DNA of 54,818 nucleotides from assembly GCA_017500845.1 (NCBI GenBank), contig JAFVXY010000019.1:1-54818 (forward strand), given 5' to 3'. A model generated the notes under the pieces. That model was not told the origin of the DNA and did no database searches. It worked only from the letters and a program-made list of their open reading frames with translations. The translations under genes were made by a program, and so were the position numbers. The DNA comes from Clostridia bacterium. Lineage in GTDB: Bacteria > Bacillota > Clostridia > Christensenellales > Pumilibacteraceae. This document shows positions 1 to 8,090 of the stretch, one piece after another (the stretch's first letter is position 1; every line of letters starts with the position of its first letter).

Positions 1-145
1 AGACCCTTGTGGTCTGAATAAGACTTCCGTAGAAAGTAGAGAATTGGCTATGAGATCTCGCCTGTAAGGCGACAAGTTCGCGGTTGCGTTAGCAACCAAG
101 GGAGCAAAGCGACCGCCTCTCCCTCTGCCTCCGCCACACAAGCCT
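1..145. other. Hairpin-rich non-coding stretch, unidentified
   Basis: No convincing reading frame covers this stretch. It contains three short perfect hairpins: AGACC/GGTCT at 1-15, CGCCT/AGGCG near 60-72, and GGTTGC/GCAACC near 82-97. A GGGAG/CTCCC pair near 100-123 is followed by a CCGCCA-like end. This could be the 3' end of a structured RNA cut by the window edge, or an intergenic repeat. The canonical T-arm of a tRNA or tmRNA is not visible, so no RNA family is assigned. Confidence 0.25.
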
Positions 146-272
146 TATTTGAGCCATTTGGTTTAGATAGGGTTTTTTTGTACTTTTTGTGGTATAATAT
201 TTGTCAGAACATAGCCACTTATTCCACGTGGATATTTGAGCCGTCCTTTACGATTGAGAAAAGGAAGTCATT

Positions 273-1124
273 ATGATAAAAACATCTATTCGCTTTTTTG
301 ATAATATCCCCGTGCGCGCCGTTTGGAACGAAGAAACCTCCAAGTGGTGGTTTTGTGCCGTAGATATAGCCGAAGCGTTGACAGCAAGCAAAGCCCCGAG
401 GAAATATTGGAACACACTAAAAAGCAGAAATCCGCAGTTGTCCTCAATTTGTAGACAACTGAAATTGCCTGCCCGCGACGGCAAAACGTATCTTACCGAC
501 GTGCTTGACGACAGTGGCGTAAATCTGCTTATAGCGACAATCCCAAGCAAGAAGACCGCTGCTTTTGCCCATTGGCTGAAAACAATGGGCACGACCATTG
601 ACGAAAAAAGCAAGCAAAAGGCTTATGCTCTATTTGAGGACGGCGTGATAAACGATATCGAAATCGGCTCGATAAAAGGATTACGACAAATACACGCCTA
701 TATCTTTGGTGGGCTTTACGACTTTGCGGGTCAAATCCGTACGGTGAATATCAGCAAAGGCGGCTTTATGTTTGCCAATGCCTTGTACTTAGACGAAACG
801 CTAAAAACGATTGAAAACATGCCCGAGGACACCTTAGGGAATATCGTAGATAAATACGTAGAAATGAATATTGCTCATCCATTCCGTGAAGGCAATGGGC
901 GAACAACCAGAATTTGGCTTGACTTGATTTTGAAAAAGAACCTGTCAAGGTGTGTTGACTGGAGCAAAATCGACAAGACGGAATATCTTGATGCAATGAA
1001 AACAAGCGTTGCCGATTCCACCAAAATTTTTGGTCTTTTACAAAACGCATTAACCGATAAAATAAATGACCGCGAAATCTTTATGAAAGGAATTGACTAT
1101 TCCTATTACTACGAGGAAGAATAA
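273..1124 (+). CDS. BRO-N-like domain fused to a class III Fic AMP-transferase
   Basis: Fic enzymes transfer AMP, or another phosphate-containing group, from a nucleotide to a target protein. Residues 1 to about 105 resemble the BRO-N/DinD-type N-terminal domain ([12 protein letters not shown], then [10 protein letters not shown]). From about residue 110 onward the protein is a small Fic protein. The catalytic motif HPFREGNGR lies at residues 202-210 (H202), and the flap [10 protein letters not shown] lies at 159-168. The C-terminus carries SYYYEE (277-282), which fits the class III autoinhibitory pattern S/T-x3-E-G/N except that the usual glycine is glutamate. The ATG at 273 follows AAAAGGAAG. 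The target is unknown. The gene stands alone, with a lipoprotein gene downstream. Confidence 0.88.
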   Translation: MIKTSIRFFDNIPVRAVWNEETSKWWFCAVDIAEALTASKAPRKYWNTLKSRNPQLSSICRQLKLPARDGKTYLTDVLDDSGVNLLIATIPSKKTAAFAHWLKTMGTTIDEKSKQKAYALFEDGVINDIEIGSIKGLRQIHAYIFGGLYDFAGQIRTVNISKGGFMFANALYLDETLKTIENMPEDTLGNIVDKYVEMNIAHPFREGNGRTTRIWLDLILKKNLSRCVDWSKIDKTEYLDAMKTSVADSTKIFGLLQNALTDKINDREIFMKGIDYSYYYEEE

Positions 1125-1261
1125 TTCTCCCTACTGCACCGCACGCAGTCACCGCCTGTGCCAGATTAAGTGGACAGCTATATTAAGGAAAACAATATAG
1201 AACTGGATGACTTAAAACAATATAAATAAGAACAAATGCTTGAATTTAGGAGGTGGATTTA

Positions 1262-2305
1262 ATGAAAAAGTTATCAGCTTTATTATTATCAGCAACTTTG
1301 TTATTTAGCGTGATGTTTTCTTTTACCTCTTGTACGTTTCCTTGGGAAGAAGAAAGAGATAGAGTGTTTGAAGAAATTGATAAACTTGAAAGACACTCGG
1401 ATTATGCGATTATAACAGATCGAGAATATGTTACTGCTTCCGAAAAAATAGTTTTTGAGGATCTTGTCAAAAACAAGATTTCAAAGGATGGACATAAGAT
1501 TAAAACAGAAAAGTTTGGTACGTTTCAGCGCTTTAGCGATTTCATTGTTTTTTCTTTAAACTATAAAAGCGGAAAACGCTTTTGGGGTATAAATGATTCC
1601 AATAACCATTGGGCGGTTGGAATTATTTCTCTTGACGATTTTTCAATCGAGATTCATTATCTGAAAAACAAATACGAACGGGTATCACCCTCGTTTCCTT
1701 CAAACACACATTTAAGCTTTGATATGCTTGATAAAGACAAGGATTCCACGAAAAACAAAGATACATATAGCGATAAGGATTATGAGCGTATGGTGATTGA
1801 ACGCTCAAATGGAGAAATAACAATTCTTGAAGGCTTAGGATTTTCAGCAGCAGAAATGATTGGTGAACCATTCGAATCTTATAAAACTCCAAACTCTTTC
1901 GTATGGAATGGCAAAACTTTTACTATTACCAATCATACAAAATATAGTAGTATATGGAACGAAAATGGAGAACAGGTTGCAGAACTTAACGGTTCAGTTA
2001 AGCCTTTATGTGCATCATTTGAATATTCAGATATATTGCAAGTCAGCACAGAATTACAGCAAATTAACACAATTTTGGGAGAAGGTAGTGAGAATGAGAT
2101 AGCGGCGCGCTTCTTCACAAACGGTGAGGATTTATTCGTTGGCTTTGTAACCGATATGTCAATGTTTGGCGTGATGTGCAACTTAACCTGTCCCGTCATT
2201 TTCAAAACTGACCTTAATTTTGAAAGTTTTGAATATATCGGTTGCGTAAGTCAAAGTTTTATGACTGATTTCGATTCCACAGTACAGATTAATAAAATAA
2301 ATTGA
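1262..2305 (+). CDS. Putative lipoprotein of unknown function
   Basis: The start is the ATG at 1262, directly after AGGAGGTGG. An upstream in-frame GTG at 1253 overlaps the ribosome binding site and is unlikely. The N-terminus is a lipoprotein signal peptide: MKK, a hydrophobic stretch, then FTSC with the lipidated cysteine at residue 24. The mature part is charged and about 320 residues long, with no family I recognise. It is probably anchored to the outer face of the cytoplasmic membrane. Base composition is AT-rich. The next gene also encodes a lipoprotein, so the two may form a surface-protein pair. Confidence 0.7.
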   Translation: MKKLSALLLSATLLFSVMFSFTSCTFPWEEERDRVFEEIDKLERHSDYAIITDREYVTASEKIVFEDLVKNKISKDGHKIKTEKFGTFQRFSDFIVFSLNYKSGKRFWGINDSNNHWAVGIISLDDFSIEIHYLKNKYERVSPSFPSNTHLSFDMLDKDKDSTKNKDTYSDKDYERMVIERSNGEITILEGLGFSAAEMIGEPFESYKTPNSFVWNGKTFTITNHTKYSSIWNENGEQVAELNGSVKPLCASFEYSDILQVSTELQQINTILGEGSENEIAARFFTNGEDLFVGFVTDMSMFGVMCNLTCPVIFKTDLNFESFEYIGCVSQSFMTDFDSTVQINKIN

Positions 2306-2387
2306 GTAGCTGAATAGATTGAAAAAAGCAATTTTTGTGCTATAATAGACTATCGATAAATAAAAATTTGACGAAGGAGGCTTTGAT

Positions 2388-3293
2388 ATGAAGAAAATAT
2401 TGGCACTTGCTATTATTATTGTGATGACGTTTTGCTTGACATCGTGTGGCTTGGTTGAGCGGCTTATCGGGCTCAAAGCTGATAGAACCTATACCATTCG
2501 CTTTAACGCTAACGGTGGCGAGGGTGAAATGGGCGACTACTTCGTCGAGTCAGGTGATGACGGATGGCTTCCAAAATGCACTTTTACCAAAGAGGGCTAT
2601 GAATGTGTTGCGTGGGGGCGTGATCCCGAGGGAAAGAATTATGCTACTCAGATAGATAATTTAACCTTTAATCTCCCCTCGAGCGTAAAAAACGGTGATA
2701 CTGTCGATCTTTATGCTATTTGGACAACGCCGGGATTTACCTTTGAATTAAGTACAATGGGGTTTTTTGCATCCACGCGTATAACTTATTACGCGGGAAA
2801 TACAAGTCACGTTATCGTCCCCGCTTGGTATGAGGGGTCATTTGGTGGCGGAGCGTACGGAAGCTGTCATGTTAGTACGATTGCAAACAACTTATTTATG
2901 GGTCACACAGAAATAGAATCGGTGAAAAATATACCTGTTAGCAATTTAGCTGACGACTTGTTTAGCGGTTGTACTTCACTTAAAACTATCGAAATGAGAG
3001 ACAGCGTAAGTGTTTATGATATTGGCGACCGAACCTTCTATAATTGCACAAGTTTACAAGGTGTAGAACTGACTGCAAATCTTGATACTATTGGCGAAGA
3101 AGCCTTTTATATGTGCACCTCGATTGAAAAGCTGGTAATACCTGCGTATCTTGAAGATTTGGGAAATAGCGCATTTTTCGGTTGGACGGAAAATCAAATA
3201 ATTGAGTTTACAAGATATTCTGAAAATCCGTTTGGCGAAGAAGCCTTTAATGGTTGTAATGCGACAATTATTTGGTCGGGAGAGCAGAATTGA
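2388..3293 (+). CDS. Lipoprotein with InlB-type repeat and LRR_5 (BspA-like) repeats
   Basis: A signal peptide ends at the lipobox CLTSC, with the lipidated cysteine at residue 20. Residues of about 36-115 form one InlB B-repeat / Listeria-Bacteroides repeat unit (TIRFNANGGEGEM, then DLYAIWTT). From about residue 150 there are BspA-type leucine-rich repeats, recognisable by phrases such as LFSGCTSLKTIEM, TFYNCTSLQGVEL and AFYMCTSIEKLVIP. Such proteins are cell-surface modules often involved in adhesion or protein binding. The ribosome binding site GAAGGAGG lies 8 bp before the ATG. A terminator-like hairpin follows at 3411. Confidence 0.8.
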   Translation: MKKILALAIIIVMTFCLTSCGLVERLIGLKADRTYTIRFNANGGEGEMGDYFVESGDDGWLPKCTFTKEGYECVAWGRDPEGKNYATQIDNLTFNLPSSVKNGDTVDLYAIWTTPGFTFELSTMGFFASTRITYYAGNTSHVIVPAWYEGSFGGGAYGSCHVSTIANNLFMGHTEIESVKNIPVSNLADDLFSGCTSLKTIEMRDSVSVYDIGDRTFYNCTSLQGVELTANLDTIGEEAFYMCTSIEKLVIPAYLEDLGNSAFFGWTENQIIEFTRYSENPFGEEAFNGCNATIIWSGEQN

Positions 3294-3410
3294 TACATAG
3301 CCAAGAAGATGGCAATCAAACAAATTACAAATTATCGGTCGGTTTGAGTGTACGCATTTACGTTTGACAAGGTATACACAAATTGGCGAGCGCATCTCGC
3401 TACGCATTAT

Positions 3411-3444
3411 AAAAGGCCGCAAGAAAACTCTTGCGACCTTTTTT
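3411..3444 (+). terminator. Rho-independent terminator after the LRR lipoprotein
   Basis: The hairpin AAGGCCGCAAGA / TCTTGCGACCTT has a short loop and is followed by a T-run. It lies about 120 bp after the lipoprotein stop and separates it from the convergent SPFH gene. Confidence 0.75.
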
Positions 3445-3517
3445 CGGTTTTTTTGATATGTACTCTGGCTTAGCAGATACAGTCAACCGTGCTTTTGCTA
3501 AGTCGCGGTGTGATTAT

Positions 3518-4462
3518 TTAGTCGCAGCAAACGTCTTTTTTAGGATCTTCCGGCGGCTTTTTAGCAGACGGCGTTACGTCGCCGAGTCCCGTAGTTTCGG
3601 AGAATAAAACGTTAGACTTTGTCATATTTACCACATCGGTCGGGACGATAATCTTAGATGCAATACCGTTAGACATTGCAATTAAGGCTTCGAATTTCTT
3701 TAGCTCCAAAACAGATTGATCAGCTCCCGCGTCTTTTAACGCTCTTAATCCGTCCGCCTCGGCTTGCTTTGCCAACAAAATTGCCTTGGCTTCACCTTCG
3801 GCGCGAGCAATTCTGGCATCACGTTCACCCTCTGCCTGCAACACCATAGCCTGCTTATCGCCTTGCGCTCGGGTGATTACCGCAGCCTTATGGCCCTCGG
3901 CTTCAAGAAGAGTTTCACGCCTGTCACGCTCTGCCTTCATTTGCTTTTCCATTGCGTTTTGAATTTCGGCAGGCGGTATGATGTTTTTTAGTTCAACGCG
4001 GTTAACCTTAATACCCCATTGGTCAGTTGCAGAGTCCAAAATATCCGTCATTTTTCCGTTGATGGTATCGCGAGAGGTCAAGGTATCGTCCAGCTCTAAT
4101 TCGCCAACGATGTTTCTTAGCGTGGTTGCGGTCAAATTTTCAAGCGCGCTTATCGGATTAACTGCGCCGTAAGTGAAAAGATTTGAATCGAAAACCTTAA
4201 AAAATACTACCGTGTCAATTTGCATCGTTACGTTATCCTTGGTAATAACAGGTTGAGGCGGAGAGTCTAAATATTGCTCCTTAAGCGTAACCCTTTTAGA
4301 AATCCTATCTATAATAGGAATTAAAAAGTGAATACCCGCACTCCAGGTTTTTTTGTATTTACCCAGTCTTTCAATCACGAATTCGGTTGCTTGCGGAACA
4401 ATTTTGATACCAACTATCAAAATCAAAAGAACTACTACGCCTATAATAATTCCGGGAATCAT
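3518..4462 (-). CDS. SPFH/Band 7 (stomatin-like, QmcA-type) membrane protein
   Basis: An N-terminal transmembrane helix (IIIGVVVLLILIVGIKIV) is followed by the Band 7/SPFH domain (VPQATEFVIERLGKYKKTW through PPAEIQNAMEKQMKAERDRRE). A long alanine/glutamate-rich coiled coil follows (LLEAEGHKAAVITRAQGDKQA to about residue 250). The family forms membrane-associated oligomers linked to microdomains and membrane protease control. At 314 residues it is of normal length. The extreme C-terminus is lysine- and proline-rich and ends in CCD. AGGAGG precedes the ATG. It stands alone on the minus strand. Confidence 0.9.
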   Translation of the reverse strand: MIPGIIIGVVVLLILIVGIKIVPQATEFVIERLGKYKKTWSAGIHFLIPIIDRISKRVTLKEQYLDSPPQPVITKDNVTMQIDTVVFFKVFDSNLFTYGAVNPISALENLTATTLRNIVGELELDDTLTSRDTINGKMTDILDSATDQWGIKVNRVELKNIIPPAEIQNAMEKQMKAERDRRETLLEAEGHKAAVITRAQGDKQAMVLQAEGERDARIARAEGEAKAILLAKQAEADGLRALKDAGADQSVLELKKFEALIAMSNGIASKIIVPTDVVNMTKSNVLFSETTGLGDVTPSAKKPPEDPKKDVCCD

Positions 4463-4704
4463 AAATGTGTCCTCCTTATGTTGCGTTTAGTATAACACAC
4501 TCCCGTGATTTTGTCAATACCTATTTTGGGGATAATGAGCAAACCCGCCAAACTCCCTCTTTTAGCGTTGCTTGCGCGCCTTAATTTTTGCGCATAACGC
4601 ACTATTTTTGGTGCGTTATTTATTTTGCCCCGGTCAACTTCTTGCACGAACCTATTGATTTTTGCGTAAAAGTGTGGTATAATACCGCAAAGGAGGGCAG
4701 TTTT

Positions 4705-4944
4705 ATGCAAGCTAAGATAAAACATAAGGACGGCGTTTATTATTCACCTGTATTTGCCGTTTCTCTAACGCTTTCTCGCGGCAAGGCTGTCGTTTTTGAC
4801 CGCTCCTTTACTCAGCTAATCGTTGTGGATATATTTAAGGATAGATACTCGGTGCTTTTTACCGACTATAACGCGGATGATTTTGCATCAATGAGCCCGC
4901 ATTCAAGTCATATTGGGACGATAGAAATATTTTTACAACGGTAA
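4705..4944 (+). CDS. Short protein, probably the N-terminal part of a frameshifted gene
   Basis: Translation from the ATG at 4705, preceded by AAAGGAGGG, gives 79 residues beginning MQAKIKHKDGVYYSPVF. I do not recognise the family. The frame closes at 4944, 24 bp before the ATG of the next open frame. From 4881 the downstream frame is also open upstream of that ATG and reads protein-like sequence (FKSYWDDRNIFTTVKRKRYS). This suggests the two frames were one gene of about 470 residues before a single indel between roughly 4881 and 4944. A short independent gene remains possible. Confidence 0.5.
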   Translation: MQAKIKHKDGVYYSPVFAVSLTLSRGKAVVFDRSFTQLIVVDIFKDRYSVLFTDYNADDFASMSPHSSHIGTIEIFLQR

Positions 4945-4967
4945 AGCGCAAAAGGTATTCTCCACAA

Positions 4968-6119
4968 ATGCTGGAGGACGCAAAACGAATACTTGGTCAA
5001 TCTACGTTTGCGGAATTTACTGCTATCAAATCCGAGGCAGATCTTGATGGGCTGGCGCAAAACTCCGGCTCGTTTCACGACGGTTACGTTTTGGGCATGA
5101 CAGAAAAGGACGGCGCGCTGGAGATACTTTTGGATACCTCTTGGGGCTCATTGATTATACTAAGGTGCAAGGAAATTATCGAAAACACCTTACAAATCGG
5201 CGTTATGCTCTTTCATTGCAGTATGAGTATGGCTGACGGCAATATCGAGCTTGAATTTAGCCTAACGTCATGCCCCAAAGAAATGATTTTAGAGGCAAAG
5301 CACGTGGAGTTTCGGCCACTGTTTGAGCAAAGAATGGCTCTGCGCCATTTTGAGTACAGCTTTGCCAACGGTCATTTGGTTATCACGCTTAGCGGCAAAC
5401 AGATTGAGATTGATAATACCCGTAGCGACGTTTTGGATTTTGGACAGCGCAACGTTTTGGGGTATTTGCAAAGCGAAAATCACATGCACCGTTGCTTTAT
5501 TTTTAGCGGAGATACCGTTTATAGCTTTAGCGAATATATAGCTAATGACACAAAAGACAAAGCGGCAACCAAAAAAATTGAAGCGTTTGAGGAAGCCTGC
5601 CGTCAAAAAGGATTTTGCTTTGACAAATTTCTTAGCGAGGAAGACCTGCAAAGCTATGCGCCCGACTATGGCGAATTGCTTTATTCCCACAAGTACAGCG
5701 AGCTTTATTATTTGCTCTTTTTTCTTCAATTTTTGCCTGTACTTGCAATACATAATCTATTCTGGCTGACAGCGCAGCTTAGTAATCCGCAAATGAAGTG
5801 GTCGGTATATTTAATTTTTGGGATTGGCGTGTCGTTGATCGCTGCTTTGTTTGGGGTAGCCGCCTCGTTGATAGGATTTATCAGGGATAAGGCCTCGGGA
5901 CGGTACCAACCCAAACGCTTGGAGATTTATGAAAACGGCTTGAAGCATTACGGATACGATTTTTCTTTTAGCACCGATTATGGAGGCGTTACAGTTGAAT
6001 ATAATAAACGAATAATCATTCACAGTTATAGCAGCAAGCACAAGCTCCCTAAATTCAAAAACGATAAAGCGGCGTACGAGATAATCAAAAATCAGCTTAG
6101 CAAAAAAGCAAATGAGTAG
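4968..6119 (+). CDS. Hypothetical protein with two C-terminal membrane helices
   Basis: The open frame begins at the ATG at 4968 but has no good ribosome binding site. It remains open back to 4881, supporting the idea that it continues the 4705 gene after a frameshift. The first 240 residues are soluble. Two hydrophobic segments follow (LLFFLQFLPVLAIHNLFWL and YLIFGIGVSLIAALFGVAA), then a cytoplasmic-type tail of about 85 residues. No known family is recognised. It could be a membrane-anchored sensor or immunity-like protein, but no function can be supported. Confidence 0.55.
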   Translation: MLEDAKRILGQSTFAEFTAIKSEADLDGLAQNSGSFHDGYVLGMTEKDGALEILLDTSWGSLIILRCKEIIENTLQIGVMLFHCSMSMADGNIELEFSLTSCPKEMILEAKHVEFRPLFEQRMALRHFEYSFANGHLVITLSGKQIEIDNTRSDVLDFGQRNVLGYLQSENHMHRCFIFSGDTVYSFSEYIANDTKDKAATKKIEAFEEACRQKGFCFDKFLSEEDLQSYAPDYGELLYSHKYSELYYLLFFLQFLPVLAIHNLFWLTAQLSNPQMKWSVYLIFGIGVSLIAALFGVAASLIGFIRDKASGRYQPKRLEIYENGLKHYGYDFSFSTDYGGVTVEYNKRIIIHSYSSKHKLPKFKNDKAAYEIIKNQLSKKANE

Positions 6120-6164
6120 CAGCCTTTCCGTTTTATAAAACCGCTTTATACACCACCCACAACC

Positions 6165-6195
6165 AAAAACAGCACCCACGTAGTGCTGTTTTTTT
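6165..6195. terminator. Terminator between convergent genes
   Basis: AAAAACAGCAC and GTGCTGTTTTTTT form a perfect stem around a 7-base loop, with T-runs on both strands. It therefore serves the gene ending at 6119, and probably also the convergent Fic gene. Confidence 0.75.
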
Positions 6196-6237
6196 GTCCT
6201 CTCCATAAACAAGAGCATTGATTTTGCGTTATTTTGT

Positions 6238-7374
6238 TTATTCCGTTCCTTTTTTTAGTATATCCAAATAGGCAGTGTAAGCGAATGTCTTGCCTCTTGC
6301 TTCGCCTTTGCTTTTTTTGAGAATCTCGGCATTGCAAAGGTTTCTGATCGCCGTTGCCACTGTGTTATAGCTAAGCCCAAGGGCAACCGCAGTTTTCTGC
6401 GTTTCGATAATGGGGTTCTGTTCTATATAAACAAAGAGCTTTATCGCATTGGTTTTCATTCTGCCAAGCGATTGAAGCTTTGTATAATTTTCCTCGTGGA
6501 GCTTATGCAGTGCGTTTACAGTGATGATTGCATCCTCTGCCGATTCCGCTACTGCGCGGAGAAAAAACTTTATCCATTGCTCGTAATTCCCCTTGTTTCT
6601 CACCTCTGTCATTCTATCATAATACTCAATTTTGTTGCTCTTAAGAAAATAAGAAATATAAAGCGCAGGCGAGGTAAGCCGCTTTTTGTCCATCAAAAAA
6701 AGTGTGATAAGCAATCTGCCAACACGACCGTTGCCGTCAAGAAATGGGTGAATTGTTTCAAACTGATAATGTATGAGCGCCGCTTGAATAAGCACGTCAA
6801 GGGTGTCGTCCGAGTTTATATACTTTTCGAGGTCAGACATACACTCTACTGTATCCGCTACATTGGGCGGAATATATCTCGCCGTTTTCAACGTGCTTCC
6901 CTGAGGGCCGATCCAGTTTTGCGTGGATTTGAACTCTCCGGGACATTTTTCTTGTCCTCTCACGTTGTCCATAAGTACCGCGTGAGTTTCCTTGATTAGT
7001 CGATTGCAAATCGGAAGGGTATGCAGTCGTTCAAGAGCGTATTCTGTTGCTCTGATATAATTAACCACATCGGACACATCGCGGTTTGCATTTTTATCTA
7101 CCGTAGGGTCGAAAACATCCTCGAGCGTTGCCTGCGTTCCTTCCATCTGAGAGGACATTAACGCTTCTTTTCTTACATACATAGAGGTGAAAAGCTTCAT
7201 ACTGGGAATGTGCGCAGCTATGCTTTCAAGAGCATAGAGCTGCTTGTTTGCATTGATAAGTAACGAAACCATTTCCTTATCCATCTCAATCTTGGGTGGA
7301 AGCGCGGACGGCAAAAAGGATTTGTATTCCAGCTCGCCCGAAAGATTCGTAATAAATTTTCCTGCTTTATTCAT
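6238..7374 (-). CDS. Class II Fic family protein with C-terminal winged helix
   Basis: This is a second, unrelated Fic protein. A Fic_N region carries the autoinhibitory motif S-S-Q-M-E-G at residues 74-79, which matches S/T-x3-E-G. The catalytic motif HPFLDGNGR is at 209-217 (H209). The last 70 residues (TNAIKLFVYIEQNPIIETQKTAVALGLSYNTVATAIRNL) form a winged helix that could bind DNA. This SoFic-like architecture is common in bacteria. AGGTGA precedes the ATG at 7374. Three copies of a 12-bp sequence lie just upstream, so the protein may regulate itself. The protein target is unknown. Confidence 0.92.
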   Translation of the reverse strand: MNKAGKFITNLSGELEYKSFLPSALPPKIEMDKEMVSLLINANKQLYALESIAAHIPSMKLFTSMYVRKEALMSSQMEGTQATLEDVFDPTVDKNANRDVSDVVNYIRATEYALERLHTLPICNRLIKETHAVLMDNVRGQEKCPGEFKSTQNWIGPQGSTLKTARYIPPNVADTVECMSDLEKYINSDDTLDVLIQAALIHYQFETIHPFLDGNGRVGRLLITLFLMDKKRLTSPALYISYFLKSNKIEYYDRMTEVRNKGNYEQWIKFFLRAVAESAEDAIITVNALHKLHEENYTKLQSLGRMKTNAIKLFVYIEQNPIIETQKTAVALGLSYNTVATAIRNLCNAEILKKSKGEARGKTFAYTAYLDILKKGTE

Positions 7375-7418
7375 AGCGTCACCTGTAATTTGAAATATTT
7401 ATTGCTATTATATACCTC

Positions 7419-7482
7419 TTATTTCAATTTGTCAAGTTAAATTGAAATAACAACATTATACCTTAGCAAATTATTTCAATTT
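7419..7482 (-). promoter_or_regulatory. Candidate operator: three copies of TTATTTCAATTT
   Basis: TTATTTCAATTT at 7419-7430 and its exact reverse complement at 7439-7450 form a perfect 12-bp-arm inverted repeat with an 8-bp spacer. A third direct copy sits at 7471-7482, and a weaker half-site (AATTTGAAATAT) lies nearer the gene at about 7387. All are within 110 bp upstream of the winged-helix Fic gene. This layout suggests an autoregulatory operator. Confidence 0.6.
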
Positions 7483-7488
7483 CGCAGT

Positions 7489-7548
7489 CTAATTGATTAG
7501 TTCAATTTTTCTATGCCCAAAAAAAGAGCATATTTTATGTTGTTCCAT
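7489..7548 (-). pseudogene. Remnant: first 19 codons of a SLOG/DUF1273-type gene
   Basis: Read on the minus strand from the ATG at 7548, the sequence encodes MEQHKICSFFGHRKIELIN and then stops. The CxFFGHRKIEL opening is characteristic of SLOG-family (DUF1273-like) proteins of Firmicutes, which are normally about 150-180 residues. Only the start survives. Beyond it lies the operator region of the Fic gene, so a deletion or insertion has removed the rest. A TATAAT on the minus strand at about 7596-7601 suggests it once had its own promoter. The family call rests on recall of the conserved opening. Confidence 0.5.
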
Positions 7549-7565
7549 AATAAAAAACCCCCAAA

Positions 7566-7626
7566 GTATTCATGTTGAATACTCATACTAATCATTATAG
7601 CACGCATTTGTGTTTATAGGTATTCA
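7566..7626. promoter_or_regulatory. Candidate XRE operator: GTATTCA repeats
   Basis: GTATTCA (7566-7572), a 3-bp spacer and TGAATAC (7576-7582) form a perfect palindrome. A third GTATTCA lies at 7620-7626. The sites flank a minus-strand TATAAT (about 7596-7601) between the SLOG remnant and the XRE gene. This resembles the three-site layout of the paralogous regulator at 21.9 kb. Confidence 0.5.
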
Positions 7627-7723
7627 AAATAAAGGTTTTGAGAAAAATTTATGTGCGTGGCTTTCCCACGAGTCACAAATCTTAATCTATAATTATGGTA
7701 TAAAGATTGTTTAGGAAGTTGTT

Positions 7724-8023
7724 ATGGAAATAAAAGAGATTTTATCAAGATTAGGTTATGTGAGAAATAAAGCAAATTTATCGGCAAGAGAAGTTAGCTT
7801 AAGAATGGGAATGAGTCCACAATATGTTGCACAATTAGAAAGTGGAAGGATTGTTTTAACTGTTGAAAAGCTATTACAAATTTTAGAAATATGCGAGTTT
7901 TCTATTGAAAGATTTTTTAGTCCTGACATAGCTGACTATAATATTGACAACGAATTAAAATCTCTTATTGAGTCATTACCAACAGATAAAAAGAAAAACT
8001 TAATCGAATTTATAAAAAGGTAA
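7724..8023 (+). CDS. XRE-family helix-turn-helix regulator
   Basis: A 99-residue Cro/CI-type protein. Residues of about 10-65 form the HTH (LSAREVSLRMGMSPQYVAQLESG), followed by a short C-terminal helical tail (LPTDKKKNLIEFI). It is clearly paralogous to the minus-strand regulator at 21556-21852, with the same length, the same tail and the same FF-DI-Y spacing. AGGAAG precedes the ATG. It lies divergent from the SLOG remnant, with GTATTCA sites in between, so it probably regulated that lost gene and itself. Confidence 0.88.
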   Translation: MEIKEILSRLGYVRNKANLSAREVSLRMGMSPQYVAQLESGRIVLTVEKLLQILEICEFSIERFFSPDIADYNIDNELKSLIESLPTDKKKNLIEFIKR

Positions 8024-8029
8024 TGTAAT

Positions 8030-8065
8030 AAGCGTGTTCTCCTAAAATCGAGAACACGCTTTTTT
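8030..8065. terminator. Bidirectional terminator
   Basis: AAGCGTGTTCTC and GAGAACACGCTT form a perfect 12-bp stem with an 8-base loop, followed by TTTTTT. It lies 7 bp past the XRE stop and is convergent with the ArsC-like gene. Confidence 0.85.
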
Positions 8066-8090
8066 GTAAGTGTTTTTTATTTCTTTATTT

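Noticed and set aside
1-145. tmRNA or tRNA 3' end at the left edge
   Set aside because: The conserved T-arm GGTTCRA sequence and matching acceptor strand are not visible; only the CCGCCA ending and hairpins suggest it.
1170-1229. Short frame reading SYIKENNIELDDLKQYK before a stop, possibly the tail of a lost gene
   Set aside because: Only about 19 codons are open and there is no family match, so it cannot be separated from chance.
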